Assembly: GCA_000697475.1 (NCBI GenBank) | Contig: JNEU01001109.1 | Location: forward strand, 1-64,000 | Length of the DNA: 64,000 bases | Source: Lichtheimia corymbifera B2541 | Lineage: Eukaryota > Mucoromycota > Mucoromycetes > Mucorales > Lichtheimiaceae | Direction: 5' to 3' | Notes under the pieces: generated by a model | Databases searched by the model: none | What the model was told of the DNA's origin: nothing | What the model saw: the letters and a program-made list of their open reading frames with translations, nothing else | Translations under genes and position numbers: made by a program | Shown here: piece by piece, positions 13,014 to 25,444 of the stretch | Numbering within the stretch: the first letter of the stretch is position 1 | How the letters are laid out: each line of letters opens with the position of its first letter

Positions 13014-15499
13014 TATATATGTATTTGAAAAATGTGATGGTACTAGTTTGAAGAATAAAGATAAAGAGAGAGAGAGAAAAAAGGAAAGATGGAAAGATAG
13101 GGCGATCCTTTTTATTTTTGAACGTGTTCTTAATCACGCGCCTCGGTGGTGGCCATATAATATAAAGATTCGTGTTGGGAAAAAAAAGGTAGCCCCGGAT
13201 GATAGGAGTGTATGTATGTGTGCGATGATGAAGATGGTGATGATGATGATAATGGGGGTTATACACAAAGGGGAATTGTTGGATCCGAGATGAAAAAATC
13301 CAAGATAGACATAATAAGGTTAGGTCATAAAGGATCTCTTTCTAGAGACATAGAGATAGGGGCTGGCGGCATCATCATCATCTTGTCTTTAAACAATAGC
13401 AAAGGCATGAATGAAACAAGTCAAAGGGATCCGATATAGCACGTTCATGAATCATTAAAGGGCATGCACTTGGCCTTTTCCACAGGAACCCCGGTAGCAG
13501 ACGCGGGAGGGGGGTTATGTACTATGTATCTTTATTTCTTGATCCTCTTCCTCCCTAAAATGGATGTGAGAGAGTACACAGCACGGTCCGTTCAGCAAGT
13601 AAAGAAATGGCCCTTGCCACCTCTCTAACAGAGGAGGAGAATAATCTTCTCCCGATGATGATCTGCGCGAGTTTTAAGTTATTTCCCTAATTCCCACCTC
13701 GTTCTCTTTCCTGTAATGGTCAATGGTCTCTTACCATCCTATCTACGAATGTGGTAAAGAAAAAAGGTAAACCCTGCAGTATATAATATCGGTAAAGGAG
13801 GATCGCCAGTGCCAAGCACAGCCAGGGTTGCTGCTTCTGCTGCTGCATGATCATACACATTTATGCACAAAGTTCCTATTATACCTGCGTTTTTACCTTG
13901 CATATTGTGTAATCGTAGCAGTAGTAATACATTTCAGGGCTTGTTTATTTCTATGATTCATGCCTTTAAACCTCCTCTTTCGTGGAAGATTGAATGGCTC
14001 TAAACTCATCCTAGATCCATTGAATCATTTAGCAGCAAGCTAGTAGTAGTAGCCATGATGAACGGTAAGCATCCTTTTGGGATGAAGATATTTGCCATGC
14101 TCTAGTGTCCCAAGCTTAAACCCCTATCTTCTTTTTTATACCTTCTCCTCCTCCTACTATTGCTCTCTCTCTCTTTCTCTCTCTTTCTCTCTCTTTCGAT
14201 ACCCACCACATCTACATTAGCATCATCCATTACTCTCTTTTTCATCTCCTCATCTCCCCTTTTGCACGGACGCGCTGAGAAGGAAAAAGGAGAGAGGGAT
14301 GCAAATGGGTAAAGGTTCTTGTAGTAATGAAACGTGCTAGACACCACAGTAGAATTTACCGAGACACAAGCATATATATCGATCACTGGGAACTCCTATC
14401 TCGCTCTTTTTTTTTTTTCTCACATCAAGTATAGCTTGTATCGTGTATGCGATGGCGGGGTGGTGGTGGATGTGAGTTATGATATGGGTTACCAGCCACT
14501 CCCTATAATTGGATAGGGTCACACGGCCATTCATTTTCGAAGCACATTTTAATGATTTTGGCTGCAGCAACAATTTCCACTCTAACCACATCTCTCTCAG
14601 CCGGGGCTGGGGGTGGGAGATAAAAGCGAACTGATGCCTCTGCCTACATATGATGTATGTACACGATCCCTTTACTGCTCCATCCTCTTGCCTTTTAAGG
14701 ACGTTTTGTTATAGGTCCATGATTGAATACAAAAAAAATCCTGTTGCTATGGAAACGAGTTCAAAGTATATATGTATGTGTGTGTGTCAAATCAAAAAGT
14801 AATTGGGAGGCGAACAAAGTAAGGGGGTGGGGAGAGGGAAACGAAACGCATCGGGGATCAGAGCGAGTTGGCATTGTGAAACATGGCAGTAGAATCATTG
14901 GGGAGACGACTCACACGCACATCCATCCATCCACATCGATCAAGCAATGGCATAATAGATATGCACAGCCTGGTTTTACTAAAATGGGAGGCAATGTCTC
15001 GGGAAAAGTGGTTGGTTAAATAGATATAATGCACGCGCTCCTTGTCCATCTTGGAAAGGTCAATGTTTGGTACCTGCAGATGAGAAAGAAATTATTTGAT
15101 ATGTGCGAGAGAGAGCATGCGTGTGTGAGTGAGATCGTTTCAAGGCCAGATCATGTGTTACAGAGTATAAGGTAGTTAGTTAGTTTGACTACTTTATGTA
15201 GGACTTTGGGGAAAAAAAGAGCGAGAAAGAGAGAAAAAGATACATTTGAGTGAGAGCGTGCTTTGTGTTGTCTTTTGGGTGTGTTGCATTCTTTTCCCCA
15301 GCTATCTTGAACACAACAATATGGGATATTGATCACCTTACTATAATCTATCGACCTTTTCTTTGTTTTCACTCTCCTCGTCTTCTTCTTTATTACTATA
15401 TTACTACTACTACTATTACTACTCGGCTGATACCAACAAATCCCTATTCTCATTTCTTATATTCCATTGCATTACTACTGAATACAACCCGGTTACTTG
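13014..15499. other. divergent promoter region between G-alpha and kinase genes
   Basis: A 2.5-kb non-coding stretch with strand-biased tracts: purine-rich 13060-13100, pyrimidine-rich CT/TTTC repeats 14160-14198, T-rich 14407-14420, and GATGAT runs near 13240. Both flanking genes start here, so it likely holds both promoters. No gene or structured RNA was recognised. Confidence 0.6.
14160..14198. repeat. CT/CTTT polypyrimidine tract
   Basis: Almost pure C/T stretch of CTCTCT and TTTCTC units in the G-alpha/kinase intergenic region. Such tracts are common near fungal promoters and may be nucleosome-poor or form non-B DNA; that role is inference. Confidence 0.7.
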
Positions 15500-17873
15500 A
15501 TGGGTGCTGTTTGCTGTAGTCAAAGTTCACTCGATCTTGATGGTGAAGGTATGCAAACAATCCAGGGCAAGGGGCGTATGGGGTGGCATGGCCATGGTGT
15601 TAATGGACTCCTTATTCAGTCGATCTGTCACATTTCACGCTATTGCGATCCGTGGGCAAGGGTGCCTTTGGCAAAGTTCGAGTGGTCCAGCACAAACGTA
15701 CCAAAAAGTTATATGCACTCAAGTATATCAACAAGACCAAATGTATCCAGATGCGAGCTGTCGAGAATATCATTTGTGAACGACGGATCCTTGAACAGGT
15801 GTCACATGATCTGATTGTCAACCTTCGTTATGCATTCCAAGATGATGACAACTTGTTTATGGTGTTGGATTTGATGCTTGGCGGTGATTTGCGATTCCAT
15901 CTCGATCGATTGGGTGTGATGCCAGAAGCCTATGTTCAGTTTTATGCTGCCGAAGTTGCATTGGGTTTACGACATTTACATAGCCATAGAGTGGTGCACA
16001 GGTAAAAAAAATGTTCTGGGAGTTTGTTTGTCATATCTCTCATGCATCTCTTTTTTTTTTGTACAGAGATATCAAACCAGACAACATTTTACTGAATGAA
16101 CATGGCCATGCACACTTGACGGATTTCAATATTGCTGTTCAGTTCTCAGAGTCCAAACCTTTAACATCCGTGGCGGGATCAATGGCTTACATGGCACCTG
16201 AAGTGTTAGCAAAGCGAGGATATCATGCATCCGTGGATTGGTGGTCCCTTGGCGTGGTGTGTTTCGAGTTGATGTTTGGCAAGGTATGTTACGGGGCGAT
16301 GGTTAAAAAAGGCAATTAGAGAGAAAGGGATAGAAGTCAAGGATGAGCCACGAGTTTGTAACCCTTTACACGTGCTGATGGATTCTCGTTTCTATAGCGA
16401 CCGTTTCGTGGAAAAACAAATGATGCATTACAACACGCTATCATGCATGAACCAGTGATTTTCCCTGAGAATGCGCGTGTCTCGCCTGAAGCCATCGATT
16501 TTGTAAAGGGGTTACTGACACGCGATGTCAACCGTCGACTTGGGGTCAAGGAACGTGGTTTTCGAGATTTGATGAATCATGCTTGGTTTAGAAATATCCA
16601 ATGGGATCTTCTTGCCAATAAGCAATGTACACCGCCATTTATACCAGACGTAAGTTTTGGGATGGGATCATACTTGCATTAATCACTGATCCAACTTTTA
16701 CAGAGCAAACGTGCCAACTTTGATCCAACCCATGAATTGGAAGAGATTCTACTCGAAGATAATCCTTTGATTGTACGCAAGCGTAATCCCAAAAAGAGTG
16801 CGGCATCCCACGCCCATACATCACAACGTAGTCAGTCTGTGCACAATGAAGGTGTTGATCAGTCACCAGAACGACAAATGATGGAAGACAAGTTTTTGAT
16901 ATTCGATTACACCAAGCCTGAGGAAAATGCCATGCGACGAAGGGAGTTGGAACAGCGACGATGGGCACAAAAGATGACCAAGACTCATCCAGGAGAAAAG
17001 CCTGGTCGCTATTCCAGTGGTAGCACGGGTACCAATACAACTGCAGGTGCAGGTGCAGTAACAGGAACAACAGCAGCTGTGGGGATTGCCATTGGTGGAG
17101 GAGAATCTGTACATCAGCAACAAATTCAATCACACACCAAAGCTGCAGGAACCTATCATGCAAGTGTACTCGATTATGTCAGCCAAAAACCAGCAACACC
17201 ACTGTCAACCAATGATTTGGTCAAAATGGAAGAATTGGCAAAGATGGCACGAGCAGGTGTTGGTAAAGAACACAATACAGATTGGCGACCTCCATCAGGA
17301 TTACTACCCCCGTTGGATTATCAAGAACAACAGCATCAGCAACAGCAGCAGAAACAGCGTCGACAAGATTATCGTATTCAACAACAACAACAACAGGCTT
17401 ATCAAATGGAGAATATGATGCCATATGATCGACGTCGCTCTTCTTCAGATGAAAGTTATCCAGTATCAACTTCTCCAGAAAACAGTGAACGACCTCTTAT
17501 GGGTACTGCATCTTCATCCTTAGTATCCTTGGATCAACAACAACAACAGCAACAACGATCACCTCCTCCACCTCCACCACCTTCTACCGATTATATACAT
17601 CGATCAGTACCACTACCACCACCTCCTCCACCTAACGGTCCTCCACCACCACCACCTCCGCCATCCCATCCTGTACCAAGACATCCTATTCAAATGCGTC
17701 ACCATCACCACCACAATAGCAGTAATCATCCTATAGACTTGCCACCACCAGCTCTTCCTCCACCAACCTCTTTACCTCCGCCTGTACCTAGTGCACTTCC
17801 TCCTTTACCCAGAAAGCCTCCCATGGGAACATACGCCAGTCGTCGCGTACCACCTCCACCCGCACCGTTTTAA
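15500..17873 (+). CDS. YANK/STK32-type AGC-family serine/threonine kinase
   Basis: Exons 15500-15548, 15620-16001, 16067-16283, 16398-16649, 16704-17873; 689 aa. ATG 15500 starts MGAVCCSQ, with Gly2 and Cys5/Cys6 suited to myristoylation and palmitoylation, as in animal STK32. Kinase domain about 22-300: GKGAFGKV at 29-36, ALK with Lys51, HRDIKPDN at 143-150, and DFN (163-165) in place of DFG, which is a hallmark of the YANK family and argues against a defective kinase. SMAYMAPE and VDWWSLGV follow. The last 390 residues are a Gln- and Pro-rich tail with several PPPPPP runs, suitable for SH3, WW or profilin binding; animal STK32 proteins lack this. Role inferred: membrane-tethered signalling or cytoskeletal kinase. 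It converges on the Rap-GAP gene with 206 bp between stops. Confidence 0.9.
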
Positions 17874-18079
17874 ACTCGTTACTCCACGTCTATATTACCA
17901 TGATATACCATCCTATCCTCCCTCTCTCTCTCTCTCTTTTCATGTTCTTGTTACTATAGTGTGTTGTTTCGTTTTAGAAAACCATCTTGTTTCTCCTCCA
18001 TGTGTACAAAGATAAAAACAACAGACATAATGCTTATACATTAAACGACGCTTTAGACTTTTTTTTTCTGTTTAATGCT

Positions 18080-20921
18080 TCAACTGGTTTTGGCAGTATT
18101 GTTTCTTTTCAAGCTAGTCTGGGCATTGGGACGTCGACTATACGTCTTGGATCGTGAGATATTGTTGTTGCTGCTACTACCACTACCACCACGGTGGATC
18201 ATGTTGGACACCAAATTGTGGGCACGAGATCTTGTGGATGATGCACCTACAAATATTTATGTCAGCACAAAAAGTATATGGTGGTGTGGTGGTGTTGACG
18301 TACCATGCTGTTCATCTTCATCTTCTTCCGGAATAAGAGCAGGTTGAGTGGTGGTACCGCCATTGCCACTTGTACGACGCCTGCGTCGTGTAAATCCTCT
18401 TTTCAGCAAGGTGGATCTTGAAGGCGTTGGCGTCAAATCAGCTGACGGTGGTGAAGGAGAGGGACTATTGCTGTTGACTGAGGGTGGTGGTGGCACCATT
18501 TGGGCAATGTTGCATAGAATGCCGGCACGTGCTTTGCTACTAGGTCTGGCAAACTTTTCTGATTTGACAGCTGCACATTTGCCATTGATCACTAAAAGAT
18601 GATATAAAGGATTAATTGGAGCTATCCATATAAATGCATTGGAGAATACTTTTACTTACTCTTTAACAATAAGAAATCGCGTAATTGATCCGAGCCAAGG
18701 ATATCAGGAATGGTAGGGCCAAATGTTTGCACATTGGTGTTGCGGATGACTTGAACACTTTTAAAGGACAATGAATAGGCTGTTGCTCATTGTATATAGT
18801 AATAACATACCTCCATTGATCTGTGCCTAGTATGGGTTGTAGCACAATGAAAATATGGAGGAATTGGGATCGTATTTTGGATGGGTCAAATTTGGCATTG
18901 CCCTCCACCAACACCAGGCACACGATATCTAAGAGGGCAGCATGTGGGGTCAATCACTGTATGGCATACTCCTGCTACTACTACTCCTGCTACTTACCAT
19001 TGCCAATATGACGTTTGCGATGGACTTGTTGGGCATCATTGGTACGTAAGGGCATCAAGGCCGCCACATGGAACATCACATCATGATTACGCCAACGTGA
19101 CGCATAGGAAATGGTGCCTGATTCACCCGCTGATAAAAAAGTGACATTAGTACATGCACGTGCATAGTGTCACAAAGAATGAATTGCATACATACCTCTC
19201 GTATCCAGACCGGCTGTATATCCTTGATAACCCCTGAGTTCCACACGTGTGCCAATGGTCTCCAATAAACGTTCCAAATTGGGTGTCAATCCAGTGTTAG
19301 AAAACCAAGCTTGTTCAGTGGATTGCCCTTCTTGCACCGTCAATACGCCGAATTTATGATGCCTGGTTGCCTAATGGAAGAAGAAGAAGAATGAACATCA
19401 TCATCCGCGTTGATAAAGTAGATGACTTACATCAATTTCATCCAAGCGTAATAGCTCCTTTTCGATACCCGTGAGGATGGTGGTTTCCACCGACAATTCT
19501 TGGAATTCTGATAAATCGAGGGCAGGTTGTGCCATGTAGACGACTTGAGCAGCTGCCATGGGCATTGCTGAAGAGGGTGGCGATTCTACAAGATAATGGC
19601 CAGCATACTATATGAAGCGTCTATGAGCATGAATGGGTTGGGTGTTGGGTTGTTGGGGGCCGGGGAACTTGCCTGTGAATCGTTGGATCGGATGATAACA
19701 CGATACAAGTCGCAAGTACAAGAAGAAGCATCGTCATCATAGACAACCGAGATCACCATGACATTATCATTGGCCTCATTGCGACGAATCAATGTCGTGT
19801 ATGGCTTTCCAACAAAGTGATGCCGGAACCATGATGCTTGTGTATCCAAATGTTCAGGCCATGCCGTTGTATAATCAGGGGGTGGATCATCCAAGATGCA
19901 TTGGGGTAACTCGAGCGTGAACCTTTGTGGATCCACCATGTCAATATGCGATACAGGGTGCGTCTTGCAAGCCGATTCTAATTCTTTCATCGTATCTTCC
20001 AACTAAAATAAAGAGAAAGAGAACCATGTCAATGCTTCCCTTCAGTTACAAGCTATAACTACATACATTATCTTCACACAAAGAGTCGAATCGTTCTCGT
20101 CGGGATGCAAGTCTCTTGCGATAATACGGGTGGCGATCAAGCAAGGAAATCACGTGCCTCAAATTCTCAAGAGCCGAAGTCGTATCTTGTTGTCGATACT
20201 GGCGTCGAATGCGTGACAATGCCTGCTCGAGTGTTGAAGGTGCATTAAGAATTGAGCATCCAGGAGCTGGCACAGAAGCATGACGACGATAGACGACGTG
20301 CGATTGTTGTTGTTGTTGTTTGTTCAATGGGGCGGCATGGTCATTTGTGGGATTGGCTTTTTGAGAAAAGAGAGAACGTTTGGCAACCCCCTCCTCCGCT
20401 CGTTGCTTTAAGGAACGTAAACTAAAACTGGATGATGGTGGTTTAGCCGAGTCAGTAGATGTTGTCGGTGTTGCATGTTGTTGTTGCCAGAACTTGGGAA
20501 GTCGTCGTTTTGTTGTTGTTGTAGAAGCAATAGGCGTAGTTGTAGTAGTAGTATCACTTAAATTGGTATCGCATGATTGGGGTGGTGATGAATTCCTTTG
20601 ATTCATTTGCTGGGGTTGTATGGTACCTGACCATAGCTTTTTTGAAATGCGAGTGGAAGCAGATGCTGAAGGAACAAGACGTACAGGAGGTGCACGTAAA
20701 GTGTTATTGTTGTGGTCTTTGAATTGCTGCTGTTGATTATCTTGTAATACAGTACAAGTAATAGTAGTAGAAGTAGAAGTAGGAATGGTAGTAGTGGGAA
20801 TGTTGGGAGGAGAACGTATAGGACGTGGCGGTGGTGAAGGAGATTGAAGATGTTTTGATGTTGATGTTGTTGTTGTTGGTGGTGTGTCTCTATGGTGGTG
20901 GGCGGTGCCGATCTCGATCAT
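18080..20921 (-). CDS. Rap-GAP domain GTPase-activating protein
   Basis: Minus-strand exons: 20921-20067, 20002-19673, 19607-19431, 19370-19196, 19129-18998, 18928-18811, 18757-18660, 18591-18304, 18246-18080; 779 aa. The first 285 residues are low-complexity (Thr, Pro, Gln, Ser). A Rap/Ran-GAP domain begins near 455: FGVLTVQEGQ, WFSNTGLTP, GYQGYTAGLDT, then QVHRKRHIGNDIV. Asn556 in HIGND matches the catalytic 'Asn thumb' of Rap-GAPs, which act on Rap/Rsr1-type small GTPases. The tail has a basic TRRRRRT stretch. Known role of the family: switching off Rap-like GTPases, in fungi linked to polarity; the substrate here is not shown by sequence. The intron at 19608-19672 has a GC-AG boundary, required by the reading frame. 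The exon joins all keep phase. Confidence 0.88.
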
Positions 20922-22839
20922 TGAATAATAATAGAAACGTGGTGGTTGCGTTGAGACATATCAAGTACAAACGAGCGGAAAGGGAAAGAAAAAAGGGAGA
21001 TTAGCGGTTGATTGCCCAAAGATCACATTAAAAAATGGCGGGCTATTGTATGCATGTGTCTCGGCACACCGACGACAAACCCCTTTCAATTAGTGTAGTA
21101 CAGACCACATCAAATTTCATTTGGCCAAGTCCGTCATCCAACGAACAATCTGAAATTAGCAAGTAGTTTAACCTAATGCAACGTGCTTTTCGTTTTTGGG
21201 CCTCCGTCAACTCCCGGAAGATGATGATATTGATGTCCTTGTTATTCAAAAGCAATTGTTGGGTAAAAAAAAATCGATCATGTGTGTTGTGTGCCATCAA
21301 ATCAACTTGAGATAAAAATGGATATGAGGAGGCGGGGGTGAGAATAAAAGGGCCCTTTGATGTCCACCATCATCAGGTGTGGATGAAAACTAGATAAACT
21401 CAGATATTTGATGCTTTGCCGATCACTCCTCGGTCCACCAGGTTTGAATCGATATGCGCGGTGTAAAGGGAGGTGGTGGGATATTATATGCACATGCATC
21501 ATGATTGATCAATGAGGGAAGGGTGGGGGTATAAGTGAATAGCCGAAAGTGAATGTGAATTATTGATCGAATGATCGATCGTTTGACAAGGGATTGCACA
21601 ATAAGATATATCGGTTGTACTTGGTGCACGCATCCAGGCATGCGGACCTCCAAGTGATGCACAGGGAAATGGATACGCTCGTAGCACATTACGCGGTAAA
21701 AGGAAAAGACCTTTTGTGCATCATTCCGAGGCACTTGTGCAATGAGTATACTGGATTTTTCCAATCAACTGGCGGGCTGTGAATATGCAGACGGCGTTGG
21801 CATCTTAGTGAGATGGCGGCTAGTGATTTTTGATTTGGCGTGGTGAAGGATTTCAACTTGGCGTTAGCTCTTTTATGCAATGGCGCCTACTTGTCATTCA
21901 TTATCCACTGCCTTCTTGCTTGATGAACAAATTGGGACTTTGCTGGTCCTCAGCTATACTGAGACGCTTACTATACACGCATCAGGTGATCTTTTTTAAT
22001 AAAAGGGAAACACCATAAACAATAATATAGACTATGGTAGCCGCCATTGCAGAAAAGAGCCTACGCCAAGTTGAAATCCTTCACCACGCCAGATCAAAAA
22101 TCACTAGCCGCCATCTCACTAAAATGCCAACGCCATCTGCATATTCATAGCCCGCCAGTTAATTGGAAAAATCCAGTATTTGGGGGATAGAGACGCTAGT
22201 AGTAGAGTAGCATGACACTACGGCTATACCTGCATAGGAGCGTGTGAACAAATCATCTTCATGGTGATGCAACATGTGTGTGGGCATAAGCGCTGGATCC
22301 GTGCTTAACTTAAGCCGACCATATCAGTTGACTGCAATGTTCTGATTAATCTCAGTAATCCCGGACCATATATTTCCAAGGCCATTAATCGTATCAATCT
22401 CATAAGCTCACGAGCAGTGGGTGGCTTCTTAGATGATCAGGGCCCACAAAAAAGGCTGATGTAAAGCGACAATTCCATATCCTGGACATACAAAGGCCTT
22501 TGACCACTTTTATCAGCTTGATAGCTTTCCTCATTTGACAATCAATCCGCTCATGAATAAACAGTTTTTGTTACATGATGGCCTAAGCGCCATATTCTGT
22601 ATTTGCGTCACCATGTAAGAGCGATGTTTCAACGACGCTCATGAGCACTTGAAGAATATTAGACAATGAACTGTAATTATATTGTGTATGCGTATGCTAT
22701 CCGATCGATGGTGGTAAAATAACATAAAAGCGTTGGTGCAGTAGTAATACTAGATGCGTGCCTGACACAGTCCAATAAATAAATTTTCTTCTCAAGAGGT
22801 TGGTTGGCGTCACTACCTTGCTCTCTGCTTTTCCCTTCC
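20922..22839. other. divergent intergenic region with mobile-element remains
   Basis: It separates the Rap-GAP (-) and dCMP deaminase (+) genes. It carries a 426-bp foldback element (21751-22176) and, just beyond it, a short open frame on the minus strand (about 22400-22565) with no start context. The outer parts are presumably the two promoters. Confidence 0.55.
21751..22176. mobile_element. foldback MITE-like element with long terminal inverted repeats
   Basis: The arms 21748-21890 and 22037-22179 are reverse complements with about 9 mismatches in 143 bases (about 94% identity), around a 146-bp centre. The ends read CTGGATTTTTCC at the left and its complement at the right, and each is flanked by TA, the target duplicated by Tc1/mariner/pogo transposases. 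The TA is also part of an extended palindrome (ATAC/GTAT), so the exact end is uncertain by 2-3 bp. No transposase is inside; the 426-bp size fits a non-autonomous element. The sister arms have diverged little, so insertion may be fairly recent. Confidence 0.75.
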
Positions 22840-24135
22840 ATGTTTATCGGCATTGTTGGCCCACGATGCAGCGGCAAGCATACTATTGCTGAGACCCTTA
22901 TTCAAGACTATGGATTCCAAATGCTAAGGCTCGAGTCAAGTCCACATGAAGATCGGCCCTGCCACGACAATGCCTTGAGTTTTCCGACATTTGACACATT
23001 GCTTAGCCATGTCACGGAACGCTGGCGTGAGAACTTTGTCACTTGCGATATCGATGCTCCTTGTTTGGAAAGTGCAAAGTAAGGATATGAAAGGATGATG
23101 ATGATGCATAGGATGGCTCACTCGTTTTAGGAAGCGTCCCTTTTTCCTTTTAGTATCTGTGAATGCTCCAATCTCGCTTCGGTTTCAACGTTATCTTGGA
23201 ACGTAAGGAGGGCCAAACAATATAGGGGAGTGGATGATACAAATGACTCACTGTGATGATGACACCGCCAGGTCCAAGGAGATCATGTCGATGGAAAAGT
23301 TTGTTCAAGTTGACGACGCGATCATGTTTTATCCACAAAACGACAGTGCCTCACTGCATAGTATTATGGCAACAGCTGACGTGTGCATCACCAATACCAG
23401 CATCAACACAAGTGCATTTCGTGAACAGCTGCTTAAGCTCGATCTCACTAACCCAGAACGCCTTCGACCCTCATGGGATACCTACTTTATGCACCTTTCC
23501 GATCTCGCAGCGCGTCGATCCAATTGTATGAAACGACGTGTGGGATGCATCCTTGTCAAAGATTCGCGTATTGTGGCTACTGGATACAATGGTACACCTC
23601 GTGGATTACGTAATTGCAATGAAGGCGGTTGTGGAAGGTGTAACGGCAACGCACCTTGTGGTATGGGTCTCGATCGGTGCTTGTGCATGCATGCAGAAGA
23701 AAACGCCCTCTTGGAAGCTGGACGATCACGCGTGGATTTTGGTCATGGTGTGGTTCTTTATTGCAACACGTAAGATAAAAGGAGACAATGGATAACACTG
23801 GGACACGTAAAAGCTGATGAATGTGAATATATAGATGTCCTTGTCTTGGTAAATACGAAAAGGGTGGTGGTGAGTGATGGAAACAAAGAGGAAAAACGCT
23901 AACAGATGTTCTCTCTAAAGGATGCGCCATCAAAATTGTACAAATCGGTGTCAAGGAAGTGGTCTACTCCAGGTCATATGGCATGGATGAAATGACTGAA
24001 AAGGTATTTGCCGAGGCCAACGTCAAGTTACGACAACACTCTCCACCAAGCATGCATGTTGACTTTTCTCAGCCCAACGAAGTCATGTCATTTACGGCAT
24101 TTAGCAAGGATGATGCAAATGTATTAAGTCGATAA
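22840..24135 (+). CDS. DCD1: deoxycytidylate (dCMP) deaminase
   Basis: Exons 22840-23078, 23131-23202, 23272-23769, 23835-23848, 23921-24135; 345 aa. It deaminates dCMP to dUMP, feeding dTTP synthesis. As in other fungal Dcd1 proteins, a nucleotide-kinase-like region comes first: GPRCSGKHT at 7-15, with the Walker Lys13. The zinc deaminase domain follows: MKRRVGCILVK, GYNGTPRG, HAEENALL (zinc His plus proton-shuttling Glu) and CPCLGC (two zinc cysteines). The CPCLG part is on a 14-nt exon (23835-23848), without which the zinc site would be lost. Upstream ATGs in frame are absent after the leader; ATG 22840 matches the usual fungal start MxIGxxGPxCxGKHT. The mobile element lies 0.66 kb upstream. 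Confidence 0.95.
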
Positions 24136-25444
24136 ATAAAACCGTTACCCTTTCCACTATAATTCAATATCATTGGTCAAGTAAAAACACTTTGACTCTT
24201 TTGTCATTTATCATTTTCATTTTCAATTGAGAGAAGGTTTGGGATAATACCCAATTGGGGTCAAAAAATTGTGATTAACCTCCTTTGTGTTCCGCAGCCA
24301 CGGAAATCTTTAGTAAAAGGCGAAAGATTTATCCGATCTGATTACAGAACAGAGGCAATGAAGAAAAGAAATGGGGCCTTGGGATGCTCCCTTATTTATA
24401 GTTTTTTGAGAGGGAGGAATGCCGGTCACTCTTGGGTAGCTGCTTTTGGAAAGTACCCTGGATTGAGCTGGGTACGGGTGCACCAATAGATTTCGTCCTA
24501 GTCATGGTCAGCATCTGGGACGTGCAAGATCGATGATGATGACGAGTCATCGCCATTATCAGCACATGATATCCATACTACAACACACCTCATCAGCGAT
24601 GATAACCATGGTGGCGCGTTTACACTTGCCCTTCTCCCATCCACCGCCATACTTTGTTACTACGTGCCACAAAATTTTTCAATTCCCCATCCACTGCCTT
24701 GGAAGAACCGTGGAACGAAATAGAGTTGAATCCCCCCTCTCCCCGAAATTTTCCTCGCCCAAACCACCAGTCATGCGATTGCTTTCACTTGGTTACATGA
24801 GATGCTTATCTAGACAACGTGTATATAGTTATTTGCAACATGCAATAAGTGAATGGTAATCATACTTTGATTTTGATAATTAATTTAGATAATTGGACTA
24901 TAGCCTCTCCAAGCAAAAGGTGGAGTATCATTATGAGGGAAGGTTGGTGATGCGAGCTTTCTGCTGCATCAGGCATTTTTATTGGATGACCCCGGTGTCA
25001 CCTTGTTGCCACCAACAAACCACGCCCATCCATTCTTATAGAACATCTGGAAGAGATCGTCGCATGTTATTGTTGCTTTATGCATGTCATAGCGAGAGAG
25101 AGGGAGAGAGAAAAATAGAAACCTGATGTACATCTCTCTGGTCAATTATAAGATGATCCTATCTTTCAAAGGTAATGGAGGACAAAAACAAGGTGAAAAT
25201 GATAGTAACCCATTGCGATCTTGGTTATCAAACATGTAAGTAACAAGATTTGCAATGGTTCCACGCGAGCGGGTTTACCGGGTAGCGACCCCATCTTGAG
25301 GGAATTTTGCTTTCCACATCTTGTTCATCAGTGACTTTGCTAGGGAAAAAGCATAAAAAGGGATCATCTTGACCGCTGGATCAAAGAACTAGTGTCATTG
25401 TCTGTTGATCCCACCACCACCACCTGATCTATCTCTTTTATACC
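24136..25444. other. intergenic region
   Basis: 1.3 kb between two same-strand genes. It contains the deaminase 3' end, GATGAT and GAGAGA microsatellites (around 24532 and 25091) and a TATA-like ATAAAAAGG at about 25353, some 90 bp before the start of the YcnI-like gene. No gene was recognised. Confidence 0.55.

Noticed and set aside
16639..17163. 174-codon frame antisense to the kinase tail
   Set aside because: It overlaps the phase-proven last kinase exon and its composition mirrors the Gln/Pro codons on the other strand.
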